Origin: Bryum argenteum
Taxonomy: Eukaryota > Streptophyta > Bryopsida > Bryales > Bryaceae
Reading direction: 5' to 3'
NCBI GenBank assembly: GCA_037043015.1
Contig: CM073330.1
Coordinates: forward strand, 15,270,512-15,334,511
DNA: 64,000 nucleotides
Below, in pieces: positions 43,388 to 55,966 of this stretch. Below the pieces are notes generated by a model. It did not search any database. It worked only from the letters and a program-made list of their open reading frames with translations, and was not told the origin of the DNA. The translations under genes were made by a program, and so were the position numbers. Positions within the stretch are counted from its first letter, which is position 1, and the number at the start of each line of letters is the position of its first letter.

Positions 43388-44386
43388 ATGGAGCCTGAAA
43401 TAATTATGCATATGAAAAAATTGTCTCTACAAGACCACAAGTTGAATAGAAGTAATGAAGATATAGAATTTCATAAAAATCGATATAGTGAGCAATTTCT
43501 TAGCACTAATGTGAAGAGCACAAATGAACTTATTGTACATCTGAGAAGAATGTCTTTAGAAAGCCAAGGTATTAAAAGTTCAGATGAGTTGAATAAGTTG
43601 AATGAGTCTCAAATGATTGAAAAGTTAAATTCCTCTTTTAAAGTCTCTAAAGTAAAATTGCCAACAACCACTGGAAAAGAAAATTTAGAAAAGAATGTAC
43701 TACAACCAAACGCAATAGAAAACTTTATGCATTTTCCCCTCGAGGTGAAAAATCATTATGATAATTTTGAGGAGTTAATGTATAACAATGCAAGCAAGAA
43801 GATTGGAAGTCTAAACTCACTTGAATTACACCAATTGCCATACAAAAGCAAAGTCTACAATCAAGCTCACGATAAAATTAAGAAGACTAAGTTTGAAATC
43901 AAAAAACCCAAGAAAACAAACCTGTTTGATTTTCTTACACCTAGAACATGGGATTCATGGACCTCAAGTGCAGTGTCAGTTATGTCAATAAGTGCTTGTA
44001 GAAAGTTTACAAACATACCAAAAGCTTGTAATATTCCTTGGGAAAAAATTATTGATAAAGAAAATCCTAAATTTGAAAATATCTCGAGCTTATATAAATG
44101 CAATGAAGTTTATGAGCTTCCCCATGGAATAAGACATGAAATTCAAAAAAGAGTTAGTCCAAAATTGGTGAAGAACGCTTTATGGCCACCAAACAGTTTT
44201 TTTACTTGCTTACTATGTGAACAATCAGGCCACTTTTGTCATGAATGTAAGTTTTATAATCTATATAATTCTCCAACTAATCATTTGTATTCGAACACCT
44301 TGTTGGATGTTATGAGAGGTATTGACTATGATATAAAGAACACTCAAATCAAAAACATTACAAAAAAAACAACAAATACTCCATAA
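43388..44386 (+). CDS. Lys/Asn-rich protein with a CCHC zinc knuckle, function unknown
   Basis: The frame gives 332 residues from MEPEIIMHMKKLSLQ, the first Met after a pyrimidine-rich stretch; an in-frame ATG 60 bp upstream would add a hydrophobic Phe/Leu run that looks like translated intron. Two short N-terminal segments resemble each other (MHMKKLSLQ and VHLRRMSLE). Near the C-terminus CLLCEQSGHFCHEC fits C-x2-C-x4-H-x4-C, a retroviral/CNBP-type knuckle that binds single-stranded nucleic acid. No RT, protease or integrase is nearby, so a gag remnant is possible but unsupported. Composition is unusually Lys, Asn and Ser rich, like AT-driven coding sequence. Not recognised. Confidence 0.5.
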   Translation: MEPEIIMHMKKLSLQDHKLNRSNEDIEFHKNRYSEQFLSTNVKSTNELIVHLRRMSLESQGIKSSDELNKLNESQMIEKLNSSFKVSKVKLPTTTGKENLEKNVLQPNAIENFMHFPLEVKNHYDNFEELMYNNASKKIGSLNSLELHQLPYKSKVYNQAHDKIKKTKFEIKKPKKTNLFDFLTPRTWDSWTSSAVSVMSISACRKFTNIPKACNIPWEKIIDKENPKFENISSLYKCNEVYELPHGIRHEIQKRVSPKLVKNALWPPNSFFTCLLCEQSGHFCHECKFYNLYNSPTNHLYSNTLLDVMRGIDYDIKNTQIKNITKKTTNTP

Positions 44387-44525
44387 AATTTATACTCTTT
44401 ACCAAATGATATTATTTTGAGTATGTCATTTGGTTTCACTTCACTTAATAATGAAGTTGAGTGCAAAAATGGAAAAGACTATATATAACTAGCCCATATC
44501 CACAAATTCAAATATGAATTCAGAT

Positions 44526-44638
44526 TAGGTTGCAAGAAAAAACGTCAAACAAAGAAATAAACATTGTTGATTGTTTTTTTTGTAGAGAACTTGGTCATTC
44601 AACAAATAAATGTCAAGGCGGTCCATATTGTAATTAAA
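44526..44638 (+). CDS. Candidate last exon with a second CCHC knuckle
   Basis: After a possible acceptor (GAATTCAG near 44523) the frame reads IRLQEKTSNKEINIVDCFFC and then RELGHSTNKCQGGPYCN to a TAA. CFFCRELGHSTNKC is a second C-x2-C-x4-H-x4-C knuckle, 180 bp after the frame at 43388-44386 ends. It may be the 3' exon of the same gene, via a donor such as GAGAG|GTATTG near 44320. Part of the TTTTTTTGTAG string could instead be an acceptor, which would destroy the motif. Confidence 0.4.
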
Positions 44639-45058
44639 TAAGCAAAATAAATTCTTGTAGTTGTAGGTATATTATATATTTACTTGCTAATTTACAATGA
44701 TATGGAAAGAAAGAATTATTGTTGATGTCAAGTTCAATATGTTATAAAGAAGATTGTCTTATACCAAAATAAGCTTGTAATCTAGAGAAAATTCAAGAAA
44801 ATACTTAATTGCTATCTAAAGGACTTCTATGTATGAGCAAGTGTACATGATATAGAACCACTTCTTCCTAAACCATTTTCTCTAATGCATTGTTAATAAT
44901 CTGAGTTGTGAGAAATTTTTCTGACCTTGACTTGAGCCATCTCAAGGAATGTTAAATCAAAATAGCCATGCAATGGAAGTTCAATTCTTCATTGAACACA
45001 GAATTGCAATGATTACGTACAAGCGAGATACAACAAGAACATAGTTGTTGTGTGAGAC

Positions 45059-45324
45059 TTAAGAGTCAGAAGGTAAGGTAGAGACGCTTAAAGGGGTGAC
45101 TTTTGTAACTTCACTTTTTCCCTCATTACTAAAATCCCCAATATCAAATATTCTTGGAGGCAAGTGCAAAAGAACTCCAATACACCAATAATGTGTCATT
45201 AGGAGATTTAATGCAAAATTATTAAGTGTACAAGTTTTATTTGAGAATATTTTGAACTTCTCATCAACAAGAGCACTAGATGTTAGGAAACTATCATGTC
45301 CCACAAGGCTCGAGACGGACCCTT
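45059..45324 (-). CDS. Candidate terminal exon of an unrecognised gene
   Basis: After an AG near 45325 the frame reads GSVSSLVGHDSFLTSSALVD, then ends in LPPRIFDIGDFSNEGKSEVT and a stop at 45059. Its phase fits a phase-1 donor (ACGG|GTATTT) of the exon at 47549-47325 on the same strand. The junction is conjectural and no family is recognised. Confidence 0.3.
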
Positions 45325-45699
45325 GCATAAGAAAATACGTAGAACATAAGGAATTAATTATTTGTTCACATCATATACATAGAATTTGAATATTACAGCA
45401 GTATTGGAAGTGCAAAATTACACTTGCAAGCATTAGTAAGTCCTAAATGCCGTACATAAACTTGAATATCTTCTCTCAGTGGACAAAGAAATCCTTTGAG
45501 CGCCACGATTGGGATATATGGAGGGCAGAAGCTCTTAAGACAGTTTGTTAAGGCAACTTATAGTGTAAGTGCAGAAGGCGATAAGAGCAACTTGTCCAGC
45601 TACAATATCAAATATGACGATGGTATGTATGAATGCAAAATACTCCAACTTCTCTCAATGAAACTACACGAGGGCAAGTAAGCTACTTCTCCACACAAT

Positions 45700-47300
45700 C
45701 TCATGCTCATTCTACTAGGCTAGGCTCAGAAATATGACTTTTACACACATGAAGCATTTGCTCTTCTGCTCCACACTGTACCTTCACGCAAAAATCAATG
45801 AAATGTGGGCTTCACACATCCAATAGAAGCACCGTATTTTGTAATTTAAATACATCTCAATCCAACTATTGCTACGCTTACAACCGCTTGACAAGAGGGG
45901 CCAAGTCATTGATGGAACCAATTCATGTTCAAATCCTCTATTGTGATTGGTTCAATTCTTGAATTGACCCCAAGGGCTTTACATGGAAAGTCAAGGCCAA
46001 ATCTCAGAAATTATATTATAATAGGTGGGAGACAAGTTATTACACATTTCGTGCTCCAAAAGTTGGGAGATACAAGAATGGAAGGCTAATTCATGGCTTA
46101 GAGGCCGTTGCTTGATTCCAATACAAAATCATTATTCCACTTAAATATTTTAATGTGAAAAAATCAAAAGCCAAAACAATATACTTCTTCTAAACTTTCA
46201 ATCGTGAGATCTCGTATCTAAGCCTATTTCTAGTTATAGTTTCAAGAATTGACTTGTTCGATATTTACCATTGTGAGATCCAAAGGTTGTGCAAAAGTTA
46301 TTTTTGACATTGCTCAAGAGGCATTTTCTCCATTGTGCAAAGGGGGATTTGAAGATTGTTACTCCAATGATTTTGGTCTTTTTTTTTTTTTTTTTGCTCT
46401 CGCCATCTAGACAGCTAAGTTGGGTATGCCATGCAAAATTTAGGAACTCTATAGGCTTCTTGACCCCATGCAAATTATATTTTGGAAGAAGGTTCAAAAA
46501 CAACAATTTAGTAGAACATCACCATGTTATATATATATATATGGTTCTAAAAATAATTGAACAATGATTAGGTGCTCTTATAGGTTTGTGAATTATAGAT
46601 AAAATAATTTTAGAAAATTCCAAGATCTCAAATGTTGGCAAGTTTTGAAAGAAAAAACATGTAAAATCATAAGAAATTTTGAAGCTTGTACTTGTTAATT
46701 TTAAAGTTTGCCCTTGTAAAACTTGTAAAAATTTCAACTTGGGTCATTTGAAACTATGAGGAGGAACTCAGTTATATACATATTTAAAAAACAAGACTCA
46801 AACATATTCAAAATAAAAAGTGTTTTTCCGCTTCACTGGGACCTCAAATTTATGATGTTCATGTCTCCTAAGGTAACTCCTTTAGTTTTTTAGAATCAGT
46901 TTTCGATAAAACTCTTTGGATTTTCTACACTTAAAGAAAAACTTGGAAAGTAGAAAGTGAAATTTGATACTTCATCTAAAGTGACCAAAATCCCTAAATC
47001 CCATTTTGAGATTTAAGAATCTTTATGGGTTGATGATCTTTATTCATTTCATCCTATAATATATGATCTCAGCAATCATATCAATTTTCAATTGTATTAA
47101 CAACAAAAATATTATTCCTTATTAATTCCTTATTATAACTTCTAATCATCTTAAGGATTTTCATTCCTTTGATTCAATACATCCTACATTTACATATAAA
47201 GTGAAAATGTGCTGCAACTCAAAAGCTCTATCTCCTTGATAGAGATTGATAGAGATGACCAATTTGAGCTAAAATATAATGTATAAAAGACAGATAGGCT
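45700..47300. other. AT-rich spacer, no gene recognised
   Basis: Only short chance frames. A T16-class run (about 46377-46396) and an (AT)n run (about 46530-46543) are present. Confidence 0.4.
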
Positions 47301-47324
47301 ATTCAAAATTCTAGAGAAGAGAAA

Positions 47325-47549
47325 AAGTGATAAATACCCGTAATCACAAAAATCTTGGCATGTTGAAGCACCTGGTAGTTGTGCAGTGTGAGCATCATGG
47401 AACTCTCATCAGAATCCAAGATTCTTAAATCCAAGGACTCTTGGAGGTGAACTTCCAGCGGTGAAGCCGAATAAGGTAAATGGCACGAGCTAAGCTGCTC
47501 GTACACTTGGTTCTCTCCTCTGACCACAACATTTTCTACCTAGAGCAGC
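47325..47549 (-). CDS. Candidate exon of an unrecognised gene downstream of OPA3-like
   Basis: Starting after CTGCTCTAG near 47550, the frame reads VENVVVRGENQVYEQLSSCH and LPYSASPLEVHLQESLDLRI to HNYQVLQHAKIFVIT, then donor GTATTTATC. Composition is protein-like and the exon is GC-richer than its flanks. It lies about 155 bp past the OPA3-like stop codon, on the same strand. No domain is recognised. Confidence 0.38.
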
Positions 47550-47703
47550 ATTAGTTGGTCAATTTCCTTATCTAAAGCAGCATTACTTGCCACCTCCCTC
47601 AATGCAAACGAGAGGGGTCATCTATAAGAGGTCCATCAGTCCTTGCAAGTAAACTGAGAATGAATTTCACTATTACTTGTTATTCTCAAAAAAATAAAAT
47701 ATC

Positions 47704-49311
47704 TTATTGAGTGGCTGTTTGAGCCGGTTGTTCTGCTGAAGTCGTAGGAAAAACCGTTCGTACATGACCCTTCTCTTCGGCAGGCTTGCTTACTCCGGGA
47801 ATCCAACTCGTGAAAGCTCCTCGTCCTTTCAACATGCGCTCCAGCTCGTCTACTCGGTCACGAATGCTGTCCAGCTCAACTGCCACAATCTCATCCCGCT
47901 TCCGCAAGTCCTGTAACAGAAAGTTCATAAGTGGGTCACGCAAATATCACCATAAACAAGACAAGACAACACTCATTCCATAAGCTAGACCGTCAGCCGC
48001 TACAGTAACCCCGGAGTGGTCCTGAAGTGCAGGATCATTTCATCATAGCCTGTAAATTTGAAGTCAATCGCGGCATGTCTTTCATCCCTTTGGAACATCT
48101 TCGACCACTAGAAACATGCGAAGTAAAATTTAACCTAGATGCCCTACGGTACGTGTCGAACTTAAAAACTGCTGAAGCCACCATAAGGCTCCTTGGTGCT
48201 CGAGGTTAGATTAGCAAGCAACTGTACTTCAAGCCAATCTATAAGTCAATATGTCAAGTCGTGATACATATATCGTGATAAATCCAGGAACAGACTTAAC
48301 CAGCCATAGGAGCTCCTTTTTATACCAAATGAAGTGATATATAAATACAATGAAATTGAAGCTTTCGGGTTTCCAACAAGACATGCAATGCATCTCGGTA
48401 TCCACATAATCAAGGAGAAGTCCAGTTCAGCGATACCTCCAACTCTTGCTTACGAGCTTCTTCTTTCCGAGCATCAGAACGAGCACTCCGCTGAACTTCA
48501 AATATGACAACAGCACCACCAACCTGCCCCAACAAATGACAGTTTCAGAGCATATTTAGGGCAGGCCTTAGTTTCAATCTGGACTCCAGTTTGTCATTGA
48601 TGTCATAGATACACCGTAACTGACAACCCTAATTTACAACTCAAATGATTAAGCGACAGAATTTGCAATCTTTTCATGACGTGGATCCTACAATGTGAAG
48701 TCTAGGCACGTACACTAAAGATAAACGCTTCACCAAGGAAATCCGTAGCAGCCTGCACGGCCTTCTCCTCATTCAATGGCCGGATTTCTACATCCGTAGC
48801 ATGGCTGTAGATCCGCCTTTGAAGGTTCACTTGAAATCTATGATTAGCCTGCAATCCATCAGCCTTTCTATGAATTATGCATGCTACGTATCTGCTTAAG
48901 ACTAGATAACCAAAACTCACCCAGATACTTTAGATACACCGTGGTTCATTTACTCAGCATCCTATCACACACGAAAGCATACTCAAGCCATGGTCAAAAG
49001 GTGGCATAATACAGCCAAACATGGATTAGTATCGTACAGGGTGAGGCAAGTCGATCAGAGAAATATAACAGAAAGACTGGACTCTCCTGATCAAGAATCT
49101 TCATGCTATCAGAATGATTTAGTACAACAAAAGGGAGCACCTGCGGACAACCTCAATACCTCGTGAAGACCGAGACCCTCACCTGAGCGAAATTGATGAT
49201 AATTTCTCGGAAACGAGCATGATGAGCCGCCTGCTGCTTCAGTCTGTTAGCCAAAGGTTTGCTGAGAGTCCTCAACACCAGTGTCCCCAGTTTCGCGAGT
49301 GGAAGAATCAT
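47704..49311 (-). CDS. OPA3-like mitochondrial protein, four exons
   Basis: OPA3 family proteins are small mitochondrial membrane proteins; the human gene is mutated in optic atrophy. Exons 49311-49183, 48848-48714, 48523-48437 and 47910-47704 join in phase 0 with GT-AG borders and give 185 residues. The N-terminus MILPLAKLGTLVLRTLSKPL is the amphipathic OPA3 start. ANHRFQVNLQRRIYSHATDV, IRPLNEEKAVQAATDFLGEA and FIFSVGGAVVIFEVQRSAR follow, with a membrane-associated segment around the last. The C-terminal exon encodes a coiled coil (LRKRDEIVAVELDSIRDRVD, ELERMLKG). The start at 49311 matches plant family members; an in-frame upstream ATG at 49395 is less likely. All exon phases agree and no disruption is seen, so the gene appears functional. 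Confidence 0.92.
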
Positions 49312-50340
49312 CTTGCAGTCAAAACGTAGACAACACTCTACCTCGACACCCACAATTACCTCACTCCCAGATAGATTGCTCGCTTGCCCTACCACATTCT
49401 AAGAACCCCACCCAGAAGTCTTCAATTAGTATCAGCGACACCCTTAAAAAGTACAGTGCCATGACAAAGCTCTTGAAACTGAGAGTAACATGGAGTGCCT
49501 TTCGATTGAATTGGAGGAAATGTTATGTTTCTCTGGAAATAGCAGCAACTGCAAGAAAGGGAGGGACTGCAATCGATTCCCTGGCAGAGCGTCAGCCAGA
49601 GCTTAAAACCCAGATGCCAAAACCTAAAACCCTAGAACAGCGTGGGAGTGGAATTGTGCAGAGGAATGAAGAAGGACGCAAACGCTTCACGATCGGAAAA
49701 CGTGGGATGCGAGAGCCCAGGGAGTGCAGTGCAAGCGAGGAATGGGAATTCGTGATTGCCACTCCAAGAGGAGATAGGGAAGCACCAGTTAAGTTGACGC
49801 CTCAATGCCTCATCAAAACCACGAAGCTGCATAGTAAGGCTCTATCTCACAGAAGGAGGCTCACTGCCGCGTGGGGGTGCAGCAAGCCAAATTCTACCCG
49901 AGCAACCGATCCTGAGATAAATCCGACACTTCCAAGAACTCTGCTGCCACTTTCTGCAAACTCGAGTCAAGTTTCCACCCCGCTTGTTCCACTCGATTCG
50001 TATTCGTGGCAGACCTTGTTTTCTACAGCTTGAACTTGAAGCTCTTGTGGGTTCAGATTCAAAATTTTGATTCCAAAAGAAAATCCAGCGCGGCCAGTGA
50101 TACTGCTGAAAGCCACTCCATGGAAGATTCTAAGGGCCTCAACACACAGAGAATTTGGCAGTCCCGAAAGGTTTCGATCCCATATTGAAGCACAGAGGCG
50201 ATACAAGACCCAAATGTACAAAATCAATTACCTTACTTTGGAGAAATATTGCATATTATCCCCTAAAGATCCTTGATACAAAATTGTCTAAATTATCACA
50301 AAGGACCCTCTTCTACTTCAGGCCCAAAAAAACTCAATCT
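49312..50340. promoter_or_regulatory. 5' flank of the OPA3-like gene, GC-richer unique sequence
   Basis: This region has gene-like GC content and overlapping frames on both strands (a plus frame over 49281-50033 is the longest). None resembles a known protein, and the plus frame overlaps OPA3 exon 1 antisense. It most likely contains the promoter and 5' UTR of the OPA3-like gene and possibly a divergent transcript. Confidence 0.4.
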
Positions 50341-50649
50341 AAGCATTAATTAGAAGATCCAACCGTAGGATCTTGAAGTGAACTTGACCCTATACTCATA
50401 TGTCAAATTTGAACCGTTAATTTTTTTCCGATTTTGAGATTATAATGGTCAAAGTTGGCTGACTTTTTTTCCTGCGGAAACCCCAAAAAGCCATTTCGGC
50501 TTTCTTGGATCTTTAGGGGTTATATAATCATTTCACCGAAGGACCCTTGAACGTCCCTCCCTCGTTTTAGTCTAAAAAACACAATTCTCTTCAAGGTGTG
50601 ATAAATGAAAATGAAGGAAAGATATTCAAATCTCAACAATACAATTTCG

Positions 50650-51657
50650 TCAAAGACTTATTAACCCCTCAACATCCATAGTGTCGAAAAGCTACATTTT
50701 GGATGAAGGGCGGGAACTTTGAATATCCATAACTTCTTCACACACAGTTCGTTTTGAATGAAATCACTTTGGTTGGGTCAAAAATCAAGTTTACTTCATG
50801 TGGTAAAAGTTGCATACCCATAGAATAAATAATGAATTAATGACATGCATTTCAGTGAAGGCAACTTTTGTTTCTGGGTTTTCAAACTTTTGGCATGTTT
50901 TACCATTGCAAGCCAGTTATGTGAGATCAAAAATAGTTTTTGATGAATTAACCCTACATAAGTATGATCTTTAAATGTATGCTAAAAACTTTGTAGTTGG
51001 AAGTATTTTTATTCATATATTTTTGGTATTGGCTCTTTAATGATGTTTTACAATGAAAATAGTGAAAAAATGATGATTATTGAAGAGCTATATCTTCTTC
51101 ATCCACCATTAGATTTTGACTTCATTTTTTGAATGTTTTTAAATTATAGTCTTGTTATAGTAGTAGAAACCTTAATCCAGTAGAGGATATTTTAAAGATA
51201 AGGCATAGATTTGAGTACAAGGAATCTTTCATTTGTAAAAAAAAATGGCAATTTTCACCACTACAAGGCGAGTATTTAATTCAAGATTTTTTTTTGATAA
51301 GTTTTTTTTGTACAGAAGTGTCTTTGAGATAAAGATGACCAACCTCCTTCTTGGTAAGTTTTTATTGCAAATTTTATGTTTGTAGTATTTTCACTCCAAA
51401 GTGGAAATGATTGTATTTCATAGCCTAATCTCGCAATTTATGAGGTCCTTCGGGTCAAGTTTTGGTCCACATGATTTAGAAGAAGTATATTGGAAGTTTG
51501 TACGATTGAGATCTAAATAGCTTACATTAATTTTTGTCTATGACACTTTCTTTGAAGATAAGTATGTAGATAAAAATATCTCAAGAACGTTGAGAGGTTT
51601 AGATTGATATGAATCATATTTGGAGTCATGAGGTCATACAGATTGCAAGATTGTAAT
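50650..51657 (+). repeat. ~1-kb dispersed element, interrupted near its 3' end by the Copia insertion
   Basis: Starts TTAACCCCTCAACATCC at about 50660 and follows the 19970 copy block by block (TACATTTTGGATGAAGG, TTTTACCATTGCAAGCCAGT, GAGCTATATCTTCTTCATCC, TTTTGGTCCACATGA). The Copia element has inserted at GTATT after 51657. The 59130 fragment shows a similar tail sequence. Confidence 0.65.
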
Positions 51658-51662
51658 GTATT

Positions 51663-52016
51663 TTTAGTATGAGGGAAATAATTCAAGCTATAGTTGAACT
51701 GAGAACTCAAAGAGTCAAGAACTAAAGAGAAGAACACACAGGACGATTCACTACACAAAGACTCAGTACACGAAGTGACAAAAGCTGACACATATATTCT
51801 CTTCTTGAAGCGTTGTACAAAGAAAGCGCTGCAACTACCAAAGTGATTAACTGAAGTCACAATGCTTGTACTTATACTCGGCTAACAGCCTCGTTTGGCG
51901 GGGGAAAACTCTGTTATGATTGAACCTCTAAGTAGGCGGGTACCTTATCTTGTACTGCTACATATTCTTGTATACAATTAGCTTGTTGTGTACGTATTTG
52001 GGGATATACTACAACA
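51663..52016 (-). repeat. Copia 3' LTR
   Basis: 354 bp, identical to the 5' LTR at 56963-57316. The adjoining GTGAGTGGGAG (52027-52017, minus strand) is the polypurine tract for plus-strand priming. Confidence 0.93.
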
Positions 52017-52024
52017 CTCCCACT

Positions 52025-55000
52025 CACACTAAGCTAACTGTTTCCAAAACTGAAAAGTCAACCGCTATCACTATGTGAGGTATATGGAATGGTGGTAAGA
52101 CCAAAGAGGCTGGTGAGTCGATGAAACTTCTCTCGAGGCAGAGGCTTTGTGAGCAAATCTGCAACATTTTCAGCAGTTGGGACGTACATGACTGCAAGGC
52201 GTTGTTGCTAGAAATGGTCCCGTATAACATGATATTTGACATCAACGTGTTTGGTTCGCTTGTGAAACTCCGGGTTGCGTACGAGTCGAATAGCTGTCTG
52301 ATTGTCACTCTTGAGCACAGTTGGTGCAGACTGGGGATAGCCAAGGTCGACCATGAGCTGGCGCATCCAAATAATTTCCTGTGAGGCAAGGTGAGCAGCT
52401 ACATACTCCGCCTCAGTTGTCGAGGCTGCGGTGCAGCCTTGCTTCCGGCTGCCCCAAGCAACTGGGCCGCCATTGAGAGTGATCACAAAACCTGATCGTG
52501 ATTTGCAATCGTCAACGTCACCTCCGTAATCTGCATCACAATACGCATGAAGGATGTTTGACTCACAGTTGGCAGAGTACGTGATGCGCAAGTCGGGTGC
52601 TCCATGAAGATACTTGAGAATACGTTTGGCTCCAGAGATATGACTGAGCTTGGGATTCCTTGTGAACTTGGACGCATGACCTGTGGCGTAAGTAATGTCG
52701 ATGCGGCTACCTTGGCTTGCAAAGTGGAGGCTACCGATAATTTCAGCATAAGGGAAATGTGGATCGGTGTCTTCATCGATAGAGGACATAAAGTCCATGG
52801 GAGCATGTGGATCTGCTGGCACTGAAAGAGGTGCACATGTGAGAAAGTTATACTCCTCCAGTTTGCGGTGAATATATCGGCTCTGGTAAATTTGAAGCAC
52901 ACGCTGAATTTTGTTCCTTGTAATGTGCAAACCAACATATATCTCTGGATCTCCAATAGTGATGTTGAAAATGCCCTTCATTGAGTTTATAACGGTGTCT
53001 ATGCGAGCAGAGTCAGTGCAACAAATAATGCCATCATCCACGAATAAGGTGAGGAACAGTCGAGTGTCGTCGGTGCCAACGTAGACACATGGATCGGCTT
53101 GGCTAGGAGTGAGACTATGCTCAACAAGGAAGTCATGGAACCTCCTATTCCATACGCGCGAGGCTTGTTTCAGTCCATACAATGCCTTATGAAGCTTACA
53201 TACCATGTGCGGATTATTCTGGTCAACAAAGCCCTTGGGTTGTACCATATATGTGTCTTCCTTGACAACACCATGGAGAAAAGCAGTTTCCACGTCAAAC
53301 TGTACAATGTGCACATCTTCTACTGCGGCAATGGACAATATAGTTCTGATCGAGTCAAACTTAACGACGGGAGAGAAGATCTCAGAATAGTCCACACCTT
53401 CACGTTGCGAGAAGCCTTTTGCAACTAGACGGGCCTTGAATCTACTCACCGATCCATCTGTGGCTCTCTTTATCCGGTAGACCCATTTATTTTGAATGGC
53501 CTTTTGCCCCGGAGGAAGTTCTACAAGTGTCCATGTTCCATTTGTAAGAAGCGAGTTGTATTCGCTCTGCATGGCAACCTTCCAATGCGGAGCCTCAGGT
53601 GATTGCAGGGCTTCGTGGCACGTTTGAGGATCATGCGGTACACCCGAATTGCTTGAGCCATGGCTGCAAACGAGTCGTTGGGTCGAGAATATTCCCAATC
53701 GCCAAGTCGTAAAGGTGGTCTACAGTCTCGCTGTGGACAAGTATGTCGTGGACTACTGCCTCGGGACAAATCGGCATCAATTGGAAGACAAAGTTCCAAA
53801 TGAATTTGGGGACTGTCTTAATTGGGTGGATTGATCAGCAATGAGTCTTGGCACGACAACATTGTGACGGGAGCTGTCCGGCCATAGTGAATATCTGCTG
53901 CTACTGCCTCAACAGTAGGTTCTTTGTGAACATCTCCCATTGTTTCGATGAAGTCCCCGGATGTAATAATCGGTTGTGGCTTTGGAGAAAAAAACACCAA
54001 AGTCTTCATCGACAAGCGTGATATCTTTGCAAAGTGTGAGCGTGGTGTCGCATGAACTACGTGGACCTCCAAAGATCTCCTCAAGCGGCTCACCTTGTGA
54101 ATCACGAGTCTGATCAGGTGCGGCTGTAAAGGTGCCGCAATCATGTGGTGTACTGGAGGAGCTGTTGACTGGTTCACCACTATTGCTGGCTGTTGTCAGT
54201 TGGATTTCCTGATTGAATGCATCTCCGTTTGCAGGTGCGACTTGAGGGCCAGCAATGTTCGTAGGAGCAACTTGTGCAAAGAGATTTCCAGGAAATGGTG
54301 GCATTAAGTCAATTATTGAAAATAATTTGGGTTTCAATGTAGTCCTGATCGGTACTTGATTCGGTGTTGCGGCATAGATGCCACTAATCACACTTGTCTC
54401 ATCAAAGATGACGTCACGGGACTCTATAATCTTTTGCAAATCGTTCACCCAAATTATGTAGGCCTTGCTATGTGGACTGTAGCCCATGAATATCCCACGC
54501 TTACTCTTGGGATCAAGTTTGGTGCGCAACTCCTTCGGAATGAACATGAAAGCATCTGCTCCAAAGATCCTCATGTGTGAGACTGAAGGCCGGACACCAT
54601 GCCACTTTTTGAAAGGTGTTTCACCATCCAACATCCGTGAGCCTGTTCTATTGAGGCAATAGACCGCCGTGTGTAAGGCTTCTCCCCAGAACTTTAAGTG
54701 TACATTTGCACCATATATCATACTCCGGACAGACTCCATGATGGTTCGATTGTCGCGCTCTGCAACTCCGTTCTATTCGGGGGTGTATGTGGTCGTTAAT
54801 TCCTGCGCAATGTCGTGCTGATGGAGAAACTCCCGAAAGGCCACACTGGTGTATTCAGCTCCCCGATCACTGCGTAGTCTACTCACTGTCGATTGTGTTT
54901 CGCGCTTGAGCTTGCTCAAGAAATCTTTGAAGCAACGTAGAGCATCACATTTCTTCGACAGAAGTTGAACCACTCTATACTCAGTTGCATCGTCCTTGAA

Positions 55001-55966
55001 GAGGATGAAATATTTCGCACCGCTAACTGTCGCAGTGCTCATCGGTCCACAAATATCAATGTGTACAAGATCTCTCGCAAGGACAACTTTCTGACGTTCG
55101 TCATTGAATGGAAAGGTGCATCAATGATTCTTACCATATGCACAGCCGTTGCAAAACGGATAAGGTGATCTCCCCCGATCACCGCCAAGCCTTCGACAGT
55201 GCTGTTCAGTACCATCTTCTTGATCATATCATGATGCACATGAGCCAATCTTTTGTGCCAAATATCAAGCGTTTGAAGCCCCTCTTTCTTGGTCGGCACG
55301 CCAAAATTGCCGACGTGAAAAGCAACATCACGACTGGGCAGCACTGAGGTGATCAAGAGCTTGTAAAGCTTGTTCACTAATACTCCTTGCATGACAATCT
55401 GATCGGATAGTGTTATCAGGCGACATGAGTGCTTTGATGTGATTGTATTGACGTTCTTATGAGCAACCTTTTGCGAAGAGAAGAGGCTGGTACCGAGCTT
55501 GGGAACAAACAACACTTCTGTGAGGGTAGCAAACTCTTCACCTTCGCCTAAATGAACTTGGACATTAATGTCTCCAACGCCAAGCACTTCAAGAACAATG
55601 TTGTCGACTCCTTGAACGGTGCGCTTCTCACTCGATATATCAGCATATATAAAAAAAGAAGCTCGTCACGTTGGTCATGTGGTCGGTATAGCCGCTGTCT
55701 ACGTACCATGAGGAGAAATCTGCTACAGTGGTTGATGTCATTTACGCTCGATGAGTAGGCGGCATCGATAGTTGGGATGACTGTTGTGCGGGCTGCGGGT
55801 CTTCAATGGGACGGGCAAGGTTGCCTTGGATTTCGTTAAAAGGACATTCTCGTGCCCAGTGTCCGAGCTGAATACACTTCCAACAAAGTGTAACTTTCTT
55901 GCGCTCACTTATTTCTCTCCTTCGTTGTTAACGTTGCTCGAATGTGAGCGACGGACAAGTACCTGA
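52025..55966 (-). pseudogene. Copia pol: protease, integrase, reverse transcriptase, RNase H (broken)
   Basis: Protease: WYVDSGYTDHMT (55720-55680), where the usual DSGA/S reads DSGY. A frame change follows in a T7 run near 55655. Integrase: IWHKRLAHVHHDMIKK and FCNGCAYGKNH (HHCC zinc), then IDICGPM, ECKF-type core, TPE-TAG-NGVAER at about 54770, and SKRGIFMGYSPHSKAYIIW. A disordered, frame-shifted linker spans 54180-53700. Reverse transcriptase (53698-52208): KARLVAKGFSQREGVDY, VQFDVETAFLHGVVKED, LTLFVDDGIICC. RNase H: DADYGGDVDDCKSRSGF and TTEAEYVAAHLASQE, then RDHF-TAG and YVPTAENVADLLTKPLP, the conserved Copia end. The RT/RNase H block is intact over 496 codons. Confidence 0.9.

Noticed and set aside
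49281..50033. 250-codon plus-strand gene upstream of OPA3-like
   Set aside because: It overlaps OPA3 exon 1 in antisense, has no recognisable domain, and lies in the expected promoter/5' UTR.
55640..55665. Programmed frameshift at the T7 run in Copia pol
   Set aside because: Copia elements normally encode one polyprotein, and a second compensating frame change occurs downstream in another T run. Slippage mutation is simpler.
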